Shown: positions 33,185 to 47,427, counted from the first letter of the stretch. The stretch is DNA of 64,000 nucleotides from Oidiodendron maius Zn (GCA_000827325.1 KN832872.1:1488001-1552000); one strand, 5' to 3'. The notes: a model not told the origin generated them from the letters alone. Numbers and translations are program-made.

Positions 33185-35684
33185 GAGCCTCTCACTTCAC
33201 GAAACCGGCGGACGGGAAAACTCACCTTCCACAACTGCGCTGTGCAGCGAACTGTTAATGTCACGACTCACGGTTCTCGCCTGCCTTCCCCCTCTTTTAA
33301 TTCCCACCCGTCACGCCTCTCATGACCTGCGGTGAACTCGGCGCAGACTGGACGAAGTAACGAAGGCATCTCACCGATTTTGCGCAAGGCAGTCTCCCCC
33401 TCATCCGTGCAAATCATCTGGTTGAACGTCCCTTCCCCGCAACCGGTCGGAGCTGCTCTAGCACCCCGCATCCTGAAATTTTCGTGCACCATAATTCTTC
33501 GATTTCCGCCCGCTCACCCGAGCTTTGTGTCTGTATGGGTGGTCCACTTTTGCATTGCCCGTTTTTTCCTCTTCTAGCTAGCTGTGCGTGGCTTCTCTTA
33601 TCGCCTCCCGGAGTGTCGACCTCCTCTACTTGCGAAATGATATCCCGGGTCAACATTTCCTCCACGGCCGTGGCCTCCACCCCCTCTCCCCGAGCCTTAT
33701 TTTTGCACCTCTTCACGCACCAATACCTTTTGTTCTACTTTTCCTTCACCCCCTCTCTCTCTCTAACCCTCACTTTGGTCTTGTTTCCTGTTTCTCTCAC
33801 GCTAGTACTATCAAAAAGCTCGAGGCTGTGTTTCAGAGGAGAGGGAGGTGTGTGGTCTATCCGTCTTAGTTCGATTTTGCAAAGTTTCCAGATAGAGAAG
33901 ATGTGGGAGAGAGGAAGGGAGAGAGAGAGGGAGTGATGGAGACAGCGAGAGGATGTGTGTGCGTTGTCCTCAAAACTGGTTGCGTCTGCACGTATTGCGT
34001 TATTGTCGTTCAATAAAGGAGCGAGCAAGGCCGGCATGAACGGTGCCTTTGGGTATTAGTGTGGCATTGAATTTTTTCGATCGAGGAGAGCCGGAGAGAG
34101 TGAAAGGGGAGGAATATCTGTGCGGCAAGACTTTTTTGCTTAAGCTTGTGCCGTCCGCCGCCTGCTCGCGTTGAAATCTGGCGTTGGTCATCGCAATGCT
34201 TTGTACACTAGTCTAAATACTGCATGTTGATCTGAGTTCTTGAGTTTGTGCTGTGCAATGTGTGTGATGAAGAGGGGGGTTCTTTTGCGTGTGCTTTTGA
34301 CGTAGGATCTTTTCCTAGTGGTTGCCTATATGAGTACGTATATATATATTATGAAGATAAGTCTACCCACCGGAAGAACGCCATACACGTCTTTGACAAT
34401 AGCCAGCTAACAATCACCCTGAGCACGGCTCGTGGGAGACTACGACGGTAGCATTGCATTCATGACATTACCCAACTCACCTAGCCATTCTCTCCTCGTG
34501 CTCTTCCAGTCCGCCGACATGCCTCCCTCACACCTCCCCACCACTCACTCGCATGGAGATATATATTTGCCTACGTACAAAAAGATCCCTCCCTCCCCCC
34601 ATGTCTGCCACGTGTAGAGCGTCTATCCCCATATTCAGGAGCTCTAGAAGCAGCTTAAGCGGGATAGACGCTTGGCCGCGAATACCAGCGTGCAAAAAAA
34701 GAGGGCCACAGGTATTTGCTCGTTGCTAGTGCGGGTTGCTCTTTTGCTATTACGGTACGGGATGCATGTCTGAATCAACCCACCCCTAGTAAGCCTCAGC
34801 CCAGCGCGCGATGTGAGTTGGTGGCTCGGTCTCGTTGCCGCCTGGGTTGGGAAGGGGGCGAAAGGTGAAACAGGCTGACTGCGAGGTCTGAGGTGCAGGG
34901 CGTCGAGGCCCTGACTGTGTTTGTGCGGTCTAAGATATGTCTGTCCTATTAACTGGTGGGCGGTGTTTTGGGCGAGAGTGAAATGCTTTGACGCGGAGCG
35001 TGCATGGTGTTTTGCGTATGGTACGGATTAATTTCTAAGTATAGATCTGGGCTGGATGCTGTAGACATGCGTTTCTCTTTTGTGTGACAGAAGGGTGGCG
35101 CCTTGTTCTAGAAGCCGAGGCGAGGCGATCACCCGTTTCACCGCCTGCAGGAGAAACTGTGACGATAAAAGTCGTGTGCGTGTTTGCCGGAATTCTGGAC
35201 TCGGCTGACGAGGAAGAATCATAATAATACCCAGAGATGCAACACTGACTTCCCCTCTCTCCCATCTCTCCTCACTTTCTCTCTTACTCTCTCACACACA
35301 CTCTCGTTCTCTCTCCTTCTCTCTCCCTCTCTCTCTCTCGATGCCCTCGTCCTAGGTGGTACACATAGTACGTACGCTGTGTCTCGAGTCCTCGCAGCTT
35401 ATTCCTCCTTGAGAGAAACCTCCCCCAGCGTTGCATAGCCCATCCGCGCAGCATCAAACCACCCAACGCCTTTTGAAACCGACTCTGCCCCCCCGCCGCC
35501 ACTGCAACCCGGCATCTGACCAGTCCAACGCCTCTCGCTCCTAACGCCAAGTTAATTCGTTGCCTTGCAGGTCCCCCCTTTACTCAACGGCCCCCCTTCC
35601 CCCCCTGAAAGAAAAGCCACGCGAAGAGAGAACCCACTCCACACCACAACCTTCATATAATCCCTCGTGGCTCCCCTGCCAGCC
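33185..35684. other. 2.5 kb between Gbeta and phosducin-like genes
   Basis: This stretch holds the Gbeta 3' region and the leader of the phosducin-like gene. It contains several polypyrimidine/polypurine tracts (about 33740-33780, 33890-33935 and 35265-35340). A frame at 33484-33936 is composition-driven. I see no gene. Confidence 0.5.
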
Positions 35685-36655
35685 ATGGCCTTCCAGACCA
35701 CAGCACAGGAAGAATTCGACTCCATCGTCTCCAAGTCCCAGCAGGCAGACAGAGCAGACACTTCGCACCCTGGCGACAGAGAAGACTACACGCACGACCA
35801 CGACCACGAAGAGATTGACGAAGAGACGGAATATACTCAGCGCCGTATCGACGAGACCATGCGCTCCCCCATCCTCACCGGCGGTGGCGGCACCATGCTG
35901 CACCTCCCGCCGCGGGAATTCGATATGGGCCGCACCACGGGCGTGAAGGGTGTGATCGCCGACGCACGCAGCTTCGAGGAGGCGAGATTTGGACGCAGCA
36001 GCAGCCTTCGCAGCAAGCAGCCACAGCGCGCGAGCCAATTTATCATCTCGAGGGAGGACGAGGAGGGCCGGAGCAGCGCGAGCGAGGATGATGACGGGTT
36101 TGTGGAGCGCTGGAGAGCGCAGCGCAGGCTGGAGTTGCAGCAGAAGGGCAGCGATATTCGTACGCGGAGGACGAGTCCGAGTGTGCGCACGTATGGGAGG
36201 TTTGACGAGGTGGACGCGTTGGGGTATTTGGATGCCATTGAGAAGGTGGGCAGGGATACCGTTGTGGTTGTTTTTGTCTACGATGCTGAGGTATGTGTCT
36301 GCTTTTACTTTCCCATACTTTCCTTTCCATACAAAGAAGATATATTGGGATACGCATATATATATATAGGATATACACTAACACACACGCACAGTGCGAA
36401 GTCTCCCATCTCGTCACCGAGGCCCTCGCGCCCCTTGTGCCCAAGTATACTACCGTGCATTTCGTGCGTGTGTCCTACGAGGACATCGAGTTCGATAACG
36501 CCGGCGTGCCTGCCATCCTTGCGTACCGCAACCAGGGCGACCTCTTCGCAAACCTCACCTACGTCATCGACCAGTTGCCCGCCGACGCCCCTGTAGATAG
36601 CAAGACGATCGAGAGTGTGTTGCAGAAGCATCAGGTACTGCCAGCGCAAGCCTGA
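35685..36655 (+). CDS. Phosducin-like protein (PhLP1 type)
   Basis: Exons 35685-36290 and 36395-36655 give 288 aa. The start at MAFQTTAQEEFDSIV is the first ATG in the frame. The N-terminal half is acidic and helical and contains TTGVKGVIADARSFEEAR, which matches the conserved Gbeta-binding helix of phosducins (TGPKGVINDWRKFK in animals). A coiled charged region (FVERWRAQRRLELQQ) leads to the thioredoxin-like domain: YGRFDEVDALGYLDAIEK, TVVVVFVYDAE, CEVSHLVTEALAPLV, TTVHFVRVSYEDIEF and GVPAILAYRNQGDLFANLT. PhLP1 proteins work with the CCT chaperonin to fold Gbeta and load Ggamma; fungal orthologs (PhnA, BDM-1) are needed for Gbeta function. It sits directly downstream of the Gbeta gene. Confidence 0.92.
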
Positions 36656-38203
36656 TATGAGGACTTGCATGCATGCACGGCGCATCCTTATTTTTGTAAT
36701 ATATTTCGGCGCACAAACTACACGCAATGCTCTGCTCGGCAAGATATATACGACTTTAGATCGGGTCAGGCTGGGATGAAAATTGAGGACACCATGTCTA
36801 TCGTGCATCCATGGGCGTAGATGCACTCACCCGGCCGAGGGGGGGGGGGGGGGGGGGGGGGGAAGCACATATCACATATCAGCGAAGCAAGTTAAGAGTT
36901 GAGCACGACAGGTTCGAGGAAAGGATCCCCGTTTTGTTCCACTCTATTTGTACACATTAGACTCACCGAACAAAAAGCGATACCACATGCTGGGAGCCCA
37001 GGTTGGGCTGGAATTGGGAAGAGGCCCGCGGCGGGGAGTTGTCTCTTTTATTGCGCATTTCAGGGTTGGCCTCTTTTTGTTTTCAAATATCTTTGGGCAG
37101 ATAAGGAAATATCATATCGTGACCTTTTACTGCATACTTTATGATTTTATGCCTTTGAGATTAATCTGTTTGAGTGCATTGTGATTATATACAAGATAAT
37201 GGAGGTCTATGCCCCTTCCCCCTTCCCCTGACCACCGCCCTTTTCGGCATGCAGACACGTGATGTCACTTAACAATTTGCAGTCGCAAGTAGGTATCCAG
37301 GAAATATGCTCATGGATAAGTTGTTCCACGAACAAAAACCTCATATTGGTTTTCTTCCCCGAAACACCACTTAATATACTAATCACCACTTCAACTTCCC
37401 ACATGTTCCTCATTTCTCTGCATCTTTAAAAAAGGCCAAACAACCCCGCCTCCCCCACCTCACATTTCTGCCTTTTCCCGCACAGACGTCCATGGACCTC
37501 GCTCGCTGCTCGCGTGGAGGTGGGAGTTGTACATGGCCGAGATATTGCCTCTGTGCGCCTTATAACCCGGGTGAAGAAAATAAAGGGAAAAGGAGTGGCG
37601 AAAGTCTGGGGATTGATGAAAAGTGGAAAGCCAATTTGGTAGTTAAAGTGGAGGGGGAAGGATAAGGACAAGGAAGTCTAATTGTGGAGATGATTCTTTG
37701 TTGTAGCTGTGAAAATAGTGCGATGATGAGATTGAAGGAGGGGTTTGAAGTAGGAACGTTATATATTTATGACCTGGCTGCCTCTAGAAAACTTAAATAT
37801 CTTGTATAACATAGATAAATAAGAGGTAGGACCATGGGATTCCCCAGTGTGAAGGAGCATGAATAATGTAACTTTTCTAATTAAAAGTCTCAAGCGAGAA
37901 TTGCAAAGGTATTTACTGGCCATCTGGACTTAGAATAGAATAGAATATAATAAGAGGAAATGGACATGGATTTGAGCTTCAGAAGTCACCTCGGCCGAAT
38001 CGAGCGTATAGACGAACGCAGCCTTGAAAGAATCACCAATCCGACTAGTTCGTCACTATGATGATTAATCTATAGACGTGCAAATGGTGAAATATGCGAA
38101 GTGATTTATATATTATGATGCTTCTGCAGAGCTGCATGACTTACACTCAAACAATGCCATGAATTCCACGGCATCCTAACCCATTAGTATGCCGCTGTTT
38201 ACT
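36656..38203. other. Convergent intergenic, phosducin-like/TEL1
   Basis: About 1.55 kb between converging genes. It contains a 24-base G homopolymer at 36839-36862 and is otherwise AT-rich. No gene is supported. Confidence 0.5.
36839..36862. repeat. Poly-G tract of 24 bases
   Basis: A pure G run just after CCGA. Such a run could form a G-quadruplex and is prone to sequencing length error. Confidence 0.9.
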
Positions 38204-41200
38204 CTATGCATAAGCGGCCCAACCTGGATACGTTAGTATTTAGATCCCAGGTGTTGAAGACAGACTCACCAGAATACAAAAGCGCCAGATTGCGCTCATC
38301 GCTCGCCTGGTTGATCAGATCGTTCACCGTAGCCGTCACACTCAGCGTCTTGGACAGCTTCTTGCCCACGACCGTCAGCGCACGATCCGCTTCTCCGGGC
38401 TCGTTAACTGCCTCTTTCGTCCTCTCCGGCACGGTGCCGGTCTCCCCGTCCAGGGCCGCGCTCTGGTCCTGCTCTTGCTGCAACTTTGCCAGGCGCACGG
38501 GCGATATGGACCAGCTGTACAGCGGATCGTAGCGCAGGACATCGAGGATCGTCGTGATGCTGTAGACTTCCTTGCGCAGTGCCTCCAGAGTGAACTCACA
38601 ACAACGCCGAAACACGCCTTCCGTCTTTGTGATGCCCATTCCGTCTACGATATCACGAGTCAGCCGAAATGGAACGAGTTCAGGCACGGGTAGGACGCGG
38701 CCCATTTCGAATGCGACGCCGAGATCGATATGCACCACCTCTCCGCTGACGGAGTCGAGGAGGATGTTGTGACCGTGGCGATCTCCGAGGCCTAGCACAT
38801 GGCCCAGGATAGACACGGCCGCCGTGCTTCTGGTGTATGCCAATCTTTTCACGAACCACTCGTCTGGGTCATCGAAGTTCTCCGTGAAGAAGTACCGCAT
38901 CACAGGATGGAACCGCGCGGTGACATCACGGAACTTCTGAATCCTGACCTGCTGCGATTGGGTCTGCACCTCGCCGATCTCTTTGCGACACTGGTTGCCC
39001 TTTAGATCTCGAGGGTAGAACCGCTCATGAGCCGGCATGAGATACTCATGGAGAGGAATTGTGTTCGCGACGAATTCGATGATGCCCGCGATGGACGTGA
39101 GCGGGAGTACCTTATATGTTCTGATATTAAGGTTGCGCTGCCGCGTTGCTCTATTTGTCTTCAGTAGTGCATTGACCTGTTCAAAGACTTGCTCCATAAT
39201 AGCATCTTGACGCATGTCATCATTGCTTCCTTTCACCTATAGAGTATTAGTCTGGTAATCTCTTTGATTGTACACTATCTTACCAGCTGTTTGTACTTTT
39301 GCCCATTGCTAGCCAGGGGAGTAATGACCTTTGGTGCACTCACTCCTGACGCTATGGAGAATTCTGAAGAGAGCCTTGTCATGACAGGTATTTTAGAGTA
39401 GTCGAGATCCGCAGCAAGCCCAATTTGCATGGTGGGTGAAGGTATCGGATACTTGATTAGTATGCTACTTAGCGTTTTCAAAGCTGGAGATTCTTTGAGA
39501 GAGAAGCGTTTATTCGCCTTGTATCTCTCATCCTTCTCGGCGGCGAGCTGGCAATATACTTTATTGGTAGTAGATATTGCTGTCCATACTTGATGAGCCT
39601 TTTGTACACCTGAAAACTCCTTCGCCAATTTGTTGGTTGCAGAATGTCGCGATCTAGCCGCTTCATCCTTGGAGTTGGGTCGGCTGTTGGCGCCAGCATA
39701 TATTTGGTACATGCCGTGGAATGGATGATCAGAGCAGATACGCAGGACAAGGGAGAAGAGCAGCTGTTGAAATTTTACACTCGTATCTTGAAGCCGTGAT
39801 GTTAGCTGGTTCATTAGAGGAGCGAATTTGCGGCTTGGAACTCGATCCAGGTGTTTTGAAACGGCCTCATTCGCCATGATCTCTTCAGAGTGTTCAAGCC
39901 ACAATGCTGTGAAACGTAATGTGTTGTTGTCGTGATCATCAGATGCACTTAGGGCAAGGAGATAGTTTTCCAAGCTCTGATGCAAGAACTCGGCTCGACT
40001 AGACATGTGACGTTGGAGCTCTTCCTCATCCAGTGCCAGCCAGAGCTTGGCTTTGGTATGATACGCTTTGAATTTCGCTTTTTCTGCTGAAGATTTTGCA
40101 CCACCTAGCATACCCAGATAGAATGTGACTTCATCTGCCTTCCTGTCTCTTAGCTTTTTGAGGCGCTCGAGGTCCTCTAAGCTGTCTGGATCTTGAAGCT
40201 GTTGATCACAAAACGTAGCAAATTGGTGAAAGACATGGCTTGCTTCACTGCCTTCGGACTTACCCTTTAATTCTCGCAAAGCTGGCTTTAGGTAGTTTTC
40301 CAGAATCCTATCTGCCTTTTCAAGTCGGGCAATAGAAACTTGATAACCAATCTTGGAAAGTAAGTCTGAATAGCCAACAGGAATAGTCTGCTTCTTCAAT
40401 GACGAGCCTTTTTCTATTCCCTGAAGCATGCCTATCGAGGACGCCATCTCTCCTTGATCCCAGAGTGCGTTTGCTGCCTCTACATGAACGGCAACCTCCA
40501 GGTTCAATCCAAGCTTCTGGCACGGCTCAATAAGGTCCATGAGTGATGTTGCCAAAGACAGCGATTCTTGCAGAGCGTTATGGGATCTATTCAGTTCCGA
40601 AGCCAGTAGCGCGTTCTGTACCTCAACTAGCCTCGTGTCGAGAGTACTCACATCTATGACTGTATGCAGACGGGTTTGTTGACTCAAAGTACTGAATGTA
40701 GTCCCCCTACAGGACAAAATATGACTGATATCGTCGAACCTAGATGTGGGGTCAGGATAGGAATATAATTATATAGGGAATTACTCACCGCCCGGTCTTC
40801 ATCCACCTCGCACGTTTCTCAAATCTTGATGTCAATTCTTCAAACTCCTGAGATCCTCGAGTGACAAAGACTTCATCCATTTCAGTTAACGCTGTCAAAG
40901 CTTGGAGAGCAACGTGGAGAGCGTTGGCGCTTGGGTCTTCTCGAATGAGTCGTGTCATAGTTGAATCAAGTCCTTCGTTAATTTCTTGTAGAATTGAAGA
41001 ACTGTTAGAAGCATTATGAATCGCCTGGAAAGCCTTATAAATTGTTACTGCATCGTTGTTTGAGGTGCTCGGTACTGGAAGATCCCACTGTTCAAGCTTC
41101 CGGGCCGTCTGGAACATCGACTCAAGAGACGCAGTACTCATACCCACTATTTGCTGTGCTTGAAGGAGGGAGTACGACAGCCCACTCAGGCTCAGCACGT

Positions 41201-44200
41201 CAAGTGATTTGACAATAGCTTGGACATCTCGAGTTGACTCTGGGTCATGTCTTCTGACATGGCTGTCATACTGAGCTCCTCTGAAAGCCAAGCTTTTGGA
41301 ACCGTCTTTCTCGTACTCCAGTCGTGCCCGAATGGCACTTAAGCTTGCATTTTGCGGCACACCGTAATACATATCTGGGTCGTCAATGTTTTCAAATATG
41401 GAGAGCAAAAGTTCAGTTGGAAGCACCGTGGCCTGTTGAGCAGGCCCGGAAGATCGTCTGGACGATTTTACGACGACCGGTTCTGAGTAGAACTCTTCAG
41501 TAAATAGGAGTGCTGTTTTAAACATCCCACAACGTGTTGCAGCGGCGGCAGCCTTCTTGTAGTCAATATCGAGCCAGTAAGATCGTTCCGCAATTGACTT
41601 CTCGTTTGGCAACGGCTGGGTCCGGAGATAGAGAATCGAGTTTATCAGGATTTTTAAGCAGTTCTTGTCAACCTTTTGACAATCGCCAAACCATGCCACG
41701 ATCGCCGCTGAGAGTTTCTTTTTAGCCAAGTGCTGTCCCTGAGAGGCAGTGGAAAGAACGAGATGGATGATAAATGGGAATGCCCGCTCAGCAAAACCGG
41801 TGACCTCCCTCAGTATTGGTACCAATGCCCGAAGCACCGGATCGTTTGGTATGAACTGGCTAATTACTATGGCTAGGTCGCGCAGCCAGCATTGCTGCTG
41901 GATAGCATCAACCGTGAAGGGGTCCATAAGACTGGAGGTAAAATCGCGATTGAAAATCGTCTCAGACAGTGGAATTTGGTAAGGCGCCCATGTCGACGCC
42001 GCTTGAAGAGACAATGTAAGGTACTTTTGACACGTCCCAGCAAGCATTTCATCTGATGTAGTAACAATTCCACGCAGTGCGGTCTCAGCCAGACCAACAG
42101 TCCACTGCTCATGTCCCAAAGTGAGAGAATGCAGCAGGCTTAAGACACATGCCCTCGAGCTATCTTCAGCTCTCAGAGGTATAGATAATTCCTTAATTTG
42201 CGACAGTGTAGATTCATGAAGAAGTTCAGTGTGTATGTGCCCAGAAGCCGCAAATGCCCTGCCTAGGACCCTTGCTGCCCAGGATAGGTATTGTTTACTG
42301 ACTCCATGGATTCTGCACGACTTCCAAACTGCAGCAGCATTGGCAATAGAAAGTTCGTCTCTTCCAAAGATATCTGTTCTGAAAGATACAGGGCACTTGA
42401 ATTCAGAGCATAGCATTGTCAAAGCGAACTCTCGAGCGGGTCGGCTCAGCAAACTTTCCTCTGCCTGTTCATCTTCCAGAAGCCGAGATAGAAGATCGCT
42501 CTCAGGGCTTCCCACCGTAGCATTACCTACTAAACCAATATTATAGGCAGACTGGACGAGAGCGCGGAAAATGGGTTTTGACTTGCTATGCCATATTGGA
42601 GATCGGTACTCAGATACATACGTTCTCATCCATGAATGGAAATTGTGGGCTCTCGATGTGGTCTCCGCATACTGGGTGTCCTGAGCGGCCTCCTGCGATT
42701 GTAAGAAGATTCTCAATGATCCGAGAATCGATAATGAGATGCCTGCAACGAAAGAAGGCCATTGCGAGAGATAGTCAGAGCCACGAACAAGTAAGTACTT
42801 TACTATACCAATAGCATCGTCTGCACATTCCGGATCGGTAATGAAGGCGCTCACAGATTGCAGTAGCATTTCCAAAGGGTATCCACTAATTGCTGTATCT
42901 CCGGATAATGATATCAGAACTCGAAGTTTTCTTAGGACGGAACATGCATGTAAGGATCCAAGCGCGGGGTGGATGGTGTTGAGAAGCTTTCTGGCAACTG
43001 AGGTTACCAGGCAAGGCGTATATAGGCTTTGAGTTTCATACTGTGTCCTGGAGCATAGATGTTGGATCCAGTTTGTCAAGTATTTGGCTCTAAATGTTGG
43101 TTGTTGATTCGGAGGTAGCGAAACATTCGACGAGTTAAGTGACTTAATTTCCTTCATGATATGTCCTGCATATGCAGAACCTTCCTTCTTCATGAAGTGC
43201 TTCTCCACGTCTCCGTGATCTATGATATTGAAAAAAATACCGATAATGTCGACGAAGTGCAAGTGAACGCATTCGAAGAACAAATCCGGATTGAGAACTT
43301 TCTTCACCCGGGCCTCTCCAGTGATGTGCCTTTGAGATTTATCAACAGGAGGTGTGCTAATATCATAAGCAATTGAGTATGCCGTAACTTTACTGAAGCA
43401 GCTCTGCAAGAGTTCTACTTTAGGAATGTGAAGTGCATTGGCCAAGTATTCAATTGCTTCTTCCTGGTCTCTCATAATCATAAGACCAGCTGCTTCCTCC
43501 TGGGCACTCTTCAAAAGGTCCTTTAAGCTTGTAAACCCGAAAATTTGATACGGTATATCCTCGATATCGCCAGACTCGAGCCAAGTGTAGAGTAGTTGAG
43601 AAGCAAACAGAGCAAACAAGTCCCTAGGGCTCTGTACTTTTAGTGCACTGGAGATTGAGATAAGACATCTAGTTGCGTGTTTCACTGATTCCGGAATTCT
43701 CCCTGGAGTCTCAAATATGTGGTAGATGCAGCGGCGCAACAACGTGGACCACGTCGAAGCGAGTTTCGCGAGAACGAATATGCGGAATGAGATGCCCTCT
43801 ATCCAGTCAGGATCTGATGGGAGGTTTTCGAGTATGTCAACAAATACAGCGTCATGGTCTTTAAGTATAAACAGCTTAAAAACGTCCGGCAATTGATTTC
43901 CTATATAAAACTTGACAGAGGCATTGCCTTTTTGGAGGACGTTGATTAGGCTAGATCGAGGAGAACGAGTAGTTATCTCTGAGCCTCTCATAGGTTCAAT
44001 TCGCAAGAGCAACAGCTTTAAGAGTAACCTCGCGATACTCTTCTGCACTTCTGCTGACGCAATATCTCCTTCAAGAGCTGAGCTGATGAACCATTGGTAT
44101 AGATCCGATGCAGGTTCGGCAAAGTTGCAGTCCGCTTTGGACCACAGTTCCGCAAAACCAATGATAATATCGAGGCAAGTGCTTTGAGCGACTTCGCACC

Positions 44201-47200
44201 GACTAAATTCACTAGATGAGAGAATGTCTCCCGCGTGGCTCACAAGCCGGACCGCATTTACATCGTCTAACACAAGGTCGGAGCTAAGAATTTGTCGTAG
44301 GAGCTGGCGACAAGAAAGGAACCCTTCATGTCCCAGAGAAACCAGTTGATCCACGAACGTCGACGGTACAAATCCAGAATAGCCCGGGGAGCCTCGAATC
44401 ATAGCTAATAATGTTAGGTGCTGAGTGGTAGCTACATAAAATGCACTCGCACTCATTTCCAGCTCAAGGTTTTTCCTTGGCAGGGCCAAGCTTAACCCAT
44501 CGGTTTTGGTTTGCCTTTGCTGCGTGGAGAAATTCTCATCTAGATCCATCAAATCGTCCATGTCATCTGTTTCTAAGGCCGTTCGCCTAAGACGATATCG
44601 GTTGAACTCATCTGCGATCAGAGTAAAGAATCGCAACAGAGAGGGAGCTTTTTCTGCAAGTTCTCGAAATGTTGACGTGTCACATGCAGGAAGATAAGGT
44701 TGTATACTCTGCATCAGTGCTTCCACGAGCGGCTGATACCCTAGACTGCTCTCTCGAAGCTCCTGGATAAGCTGAGCCTCTAGGCTTCGCAAATCTGCTT
44801 CAAATATTTCCAATTGTGGCGAGGTGGTATCAACAAAGTGCGGAGTGAAAAGATGCATGGTCATGCAAGCATTTACTGCGCGACGATACGTATCAGACGA
44901 GACAGAAGAGGATCGATCAGAAGCGTAATTACTCCAGCTCTGGAGGAGATCTCTTAGCTTTGGAATAAGCAGCTCTAGAATTAGCTTGCTTGTAGAGAGG
45001 TACTGGGCAGTATCTAAGACGTATGATACATTATTGTGGTCCGAAAATTTTGGGCAATAAGCGCAGGGCAGAACGCTTCCCGCTGCATCTGGTTCATCCA
45101 GGAGTAAGATATATCTTACAACTTCCTCCGTATCTAGATGTTGCTGCCAGGCCTGTGCGATAGGACCACATGGCACTGGAGTGGATGGTGTTTTGCCTAA
45201 TCTCTCTAACCCCAAGGCCGTTCGGAATAGGTCGAGTATCCAACAAGGTTGTACATGAATGGCCGCGAGTGCAGCAAGAGGCTTTTCAGCTGTTTGTATA
45301 TCTCAGCAACTTGATTCAATCACAAGGTCTCCGTATCCTTACCAGGACTCCATCTTGCAAATAGCCAACGAATGACATTTTGGCAAACAAGCAGACTGGC
45401 GTTCGGTACCTCTGTCACACGAACATGGAGCAAATGCATCATGAGGAAGAGTGCAGAATCACATAGAGACACTGGACCACTGACATCAGCGGCTGTGATC
45501 ATGGCATTCACATCTTCACCAACGTCTTGATACTCTATCAGGCCAGTGGCAAGCATGGAGTGAAGCTGAGCTGCAGCTGCACGACAGGTCGCAGGAAACG
45601 TTAGGGCTCTGGCGCCAACATGCCATAGTTGGACCCAGTCGAAGGTAATGCCACGAGTAGCTGCCTTTTGTTTTGTACAACTGCAAATAATTGTCAGTTA
45701 CACTTCCTTTTATACGAGCACCTCTTACCTTGCAATAGCAAGCAATGCCCATGACGCAGTTCGACCTCTCTTTTCAGATGCACAAATAAGTAGTTGGTCA
45801 AGCAGTTCCGTTAAATCACCAGTGCTTAATTCGTAGTTTTGAAGTATAAATGGTAGAGTCTGGAGTGCGCCGAGCCGGGTATGATCATCCTTTGTCTTTA
45901 TAGGACGTAGTAGCCTGTCAGAATTGTGACCCGTTCGTTGGCGCTTTCGAGGGTGCTTGTCATTATCATTGTCAAGCAGAGGAGCAGCCAGCCTCATTTG
46001 TTGTTCAGCTATATTCACGAGACGGTGAAGGAGGCCAATGATCTGCAAATTGGCCCAATTTCGTTCTGCTCGAGAATTGTGAGGCCTGAGCTGAAAGACA
46101 CTGAGACGAAATGGACATGCATCAACAGCCGTAGCGCCAAAATCAGTCATATCTAGATCTTCCAGCTGAAGGGGGTCTCTGTCCAATCTTCTCGTGTATT
46201 CTGCTGTCATAACATCCAGAAGATCCTCGATATTTGAAACAAGGCGGACAGACTCTGCATTCATGATACCTCGCTCTAAGTGAAGATTTACGGTGAACAA
46301 AAGAATCAACATCTCGTCTCTTACTGAATTTAGCATCTCATCCTTGGCTAGATTTTTGCCTTGCCAGAACCGCGATATAAGTGGAATGATATCCTCGGCA
46401 GCGGAGAGTATGAGGGAGCTTCGGTCTTCACGAATAAAGGAGAGCACAGCATTGAGGACAGAGAAGGCTAGCTGATGCAGCAAACTTACTGCAGAGCCCT
46501 GAGAATGCAAAAATTGCAAAACTGCCGTCGTTATCTCTTCAGAGCTTTGAAGAATTGGCGCGTTTGGTGCAGATACGAGCGATAATAGAGTATATAACAA
46601 CTCCTCAACGTTTTGCCTAGAAACGATACCTGCCTTGCCATGACTACGGCCATTACCATTGGTTGACTTTGATACTGACCGGGATGGATGGCTTGATTCG
46701 ACACCAGGAGACCTCAGTGCTAGTCCAAATGGTTCTCCATTCCCATCGTCCGAAAATTGACTGATGCCTCGGATGCAAAAGTCCACAACCTGAGACCATG
46801 TGGCAGCCTTTAAGCGTTCTACATTCGCTTTAGGCTTAAATACGGCGGACAATGCTTTAAGATAGTCTTGTGTAAGAGGCTCGCAATAGTCCCCATCGAC
46901 TTTGGGTAGTGTCTGTGTGATATGGTCGACAACAGCTTCGACGGTCTTTGGTTTCAGTTTTGATGCGCCTGCCTTGACTACCATGCGAAATACATCAGCA
47001 CAAGATGTCAGACGTGCGAGGGAAGGATTTCTCGAGGTATTTTTCTTAGACGACAGGAAGGCCTGCTTCTCCGAAAGAGCAATTCTGAAGATAACTTCGT
47101 AAATCTTGTGATATGCCTTGTCAGAAAGCTGACTCCTAGAGGTGAATTAACTGCGAGTACGCGCGGTGGAGATCGAAGTCTGCCTACAGCTTCTCTGCTT

Positions 47201-47427
47201 GGTTTGTCCGGTCAAAGATAGCCTTGAGGTCTGCCTTCAGGTAAGTATCACTGAACTACTCTCCATATCTCCAACCTACGCTTAAGGCCATCTCCCCTCT
47301 TTGTCAAATTCCCGGACTCAAGATCTTCTGCCAGAGGTCAGAATCTTTATTGCTTCGCTGTATGATCGTCCGTACCTAGAACCTCGTCAAGGCGGATCTC
47401 CTGGCCTCTGCTATTCGGCTTGGCCAT
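38204..47427 (-). CDS. TEL1: Serine/threonine kinase TEL1 (ATM ortholog)
   Basis: Nine exons: 47427-47376, 47327-47280, 47230-47188, 47135-45729, 45680-45343, 45289-40789, 40739-39284, 39236-38270 and 38223-38204. They total 8832 nt and encode 2943 aa, typical for fungal Tel1. The N-terminus reads [17 protein letters not shown] and passes through three small exons to [15 protein letters not shown], the TAN region. A long HEAT-repeat solenoid follows, then FAT (about 1880-2470) and the PI3K-like kinase domain (about 2580-2890): [32 protein letters not shown], the catalytic [14 protein letters not shown] and the metal-binding [11 protein letters not shown]. The last exon is 20 nt and completes the FATC end [13 protein letters not shown]. 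Tel1 is recruited by MRX to DNA ends and telomeres and signals the damage checkpoint. Catalytic residues are intact. Confidence 0.96.

Noticed and set aside
33484-33936. 150-codon frame downstream of Gbeta
   Set aside because: Composition-driven by CT-rich DNA, low complexity, ends in a GA-rich tract.
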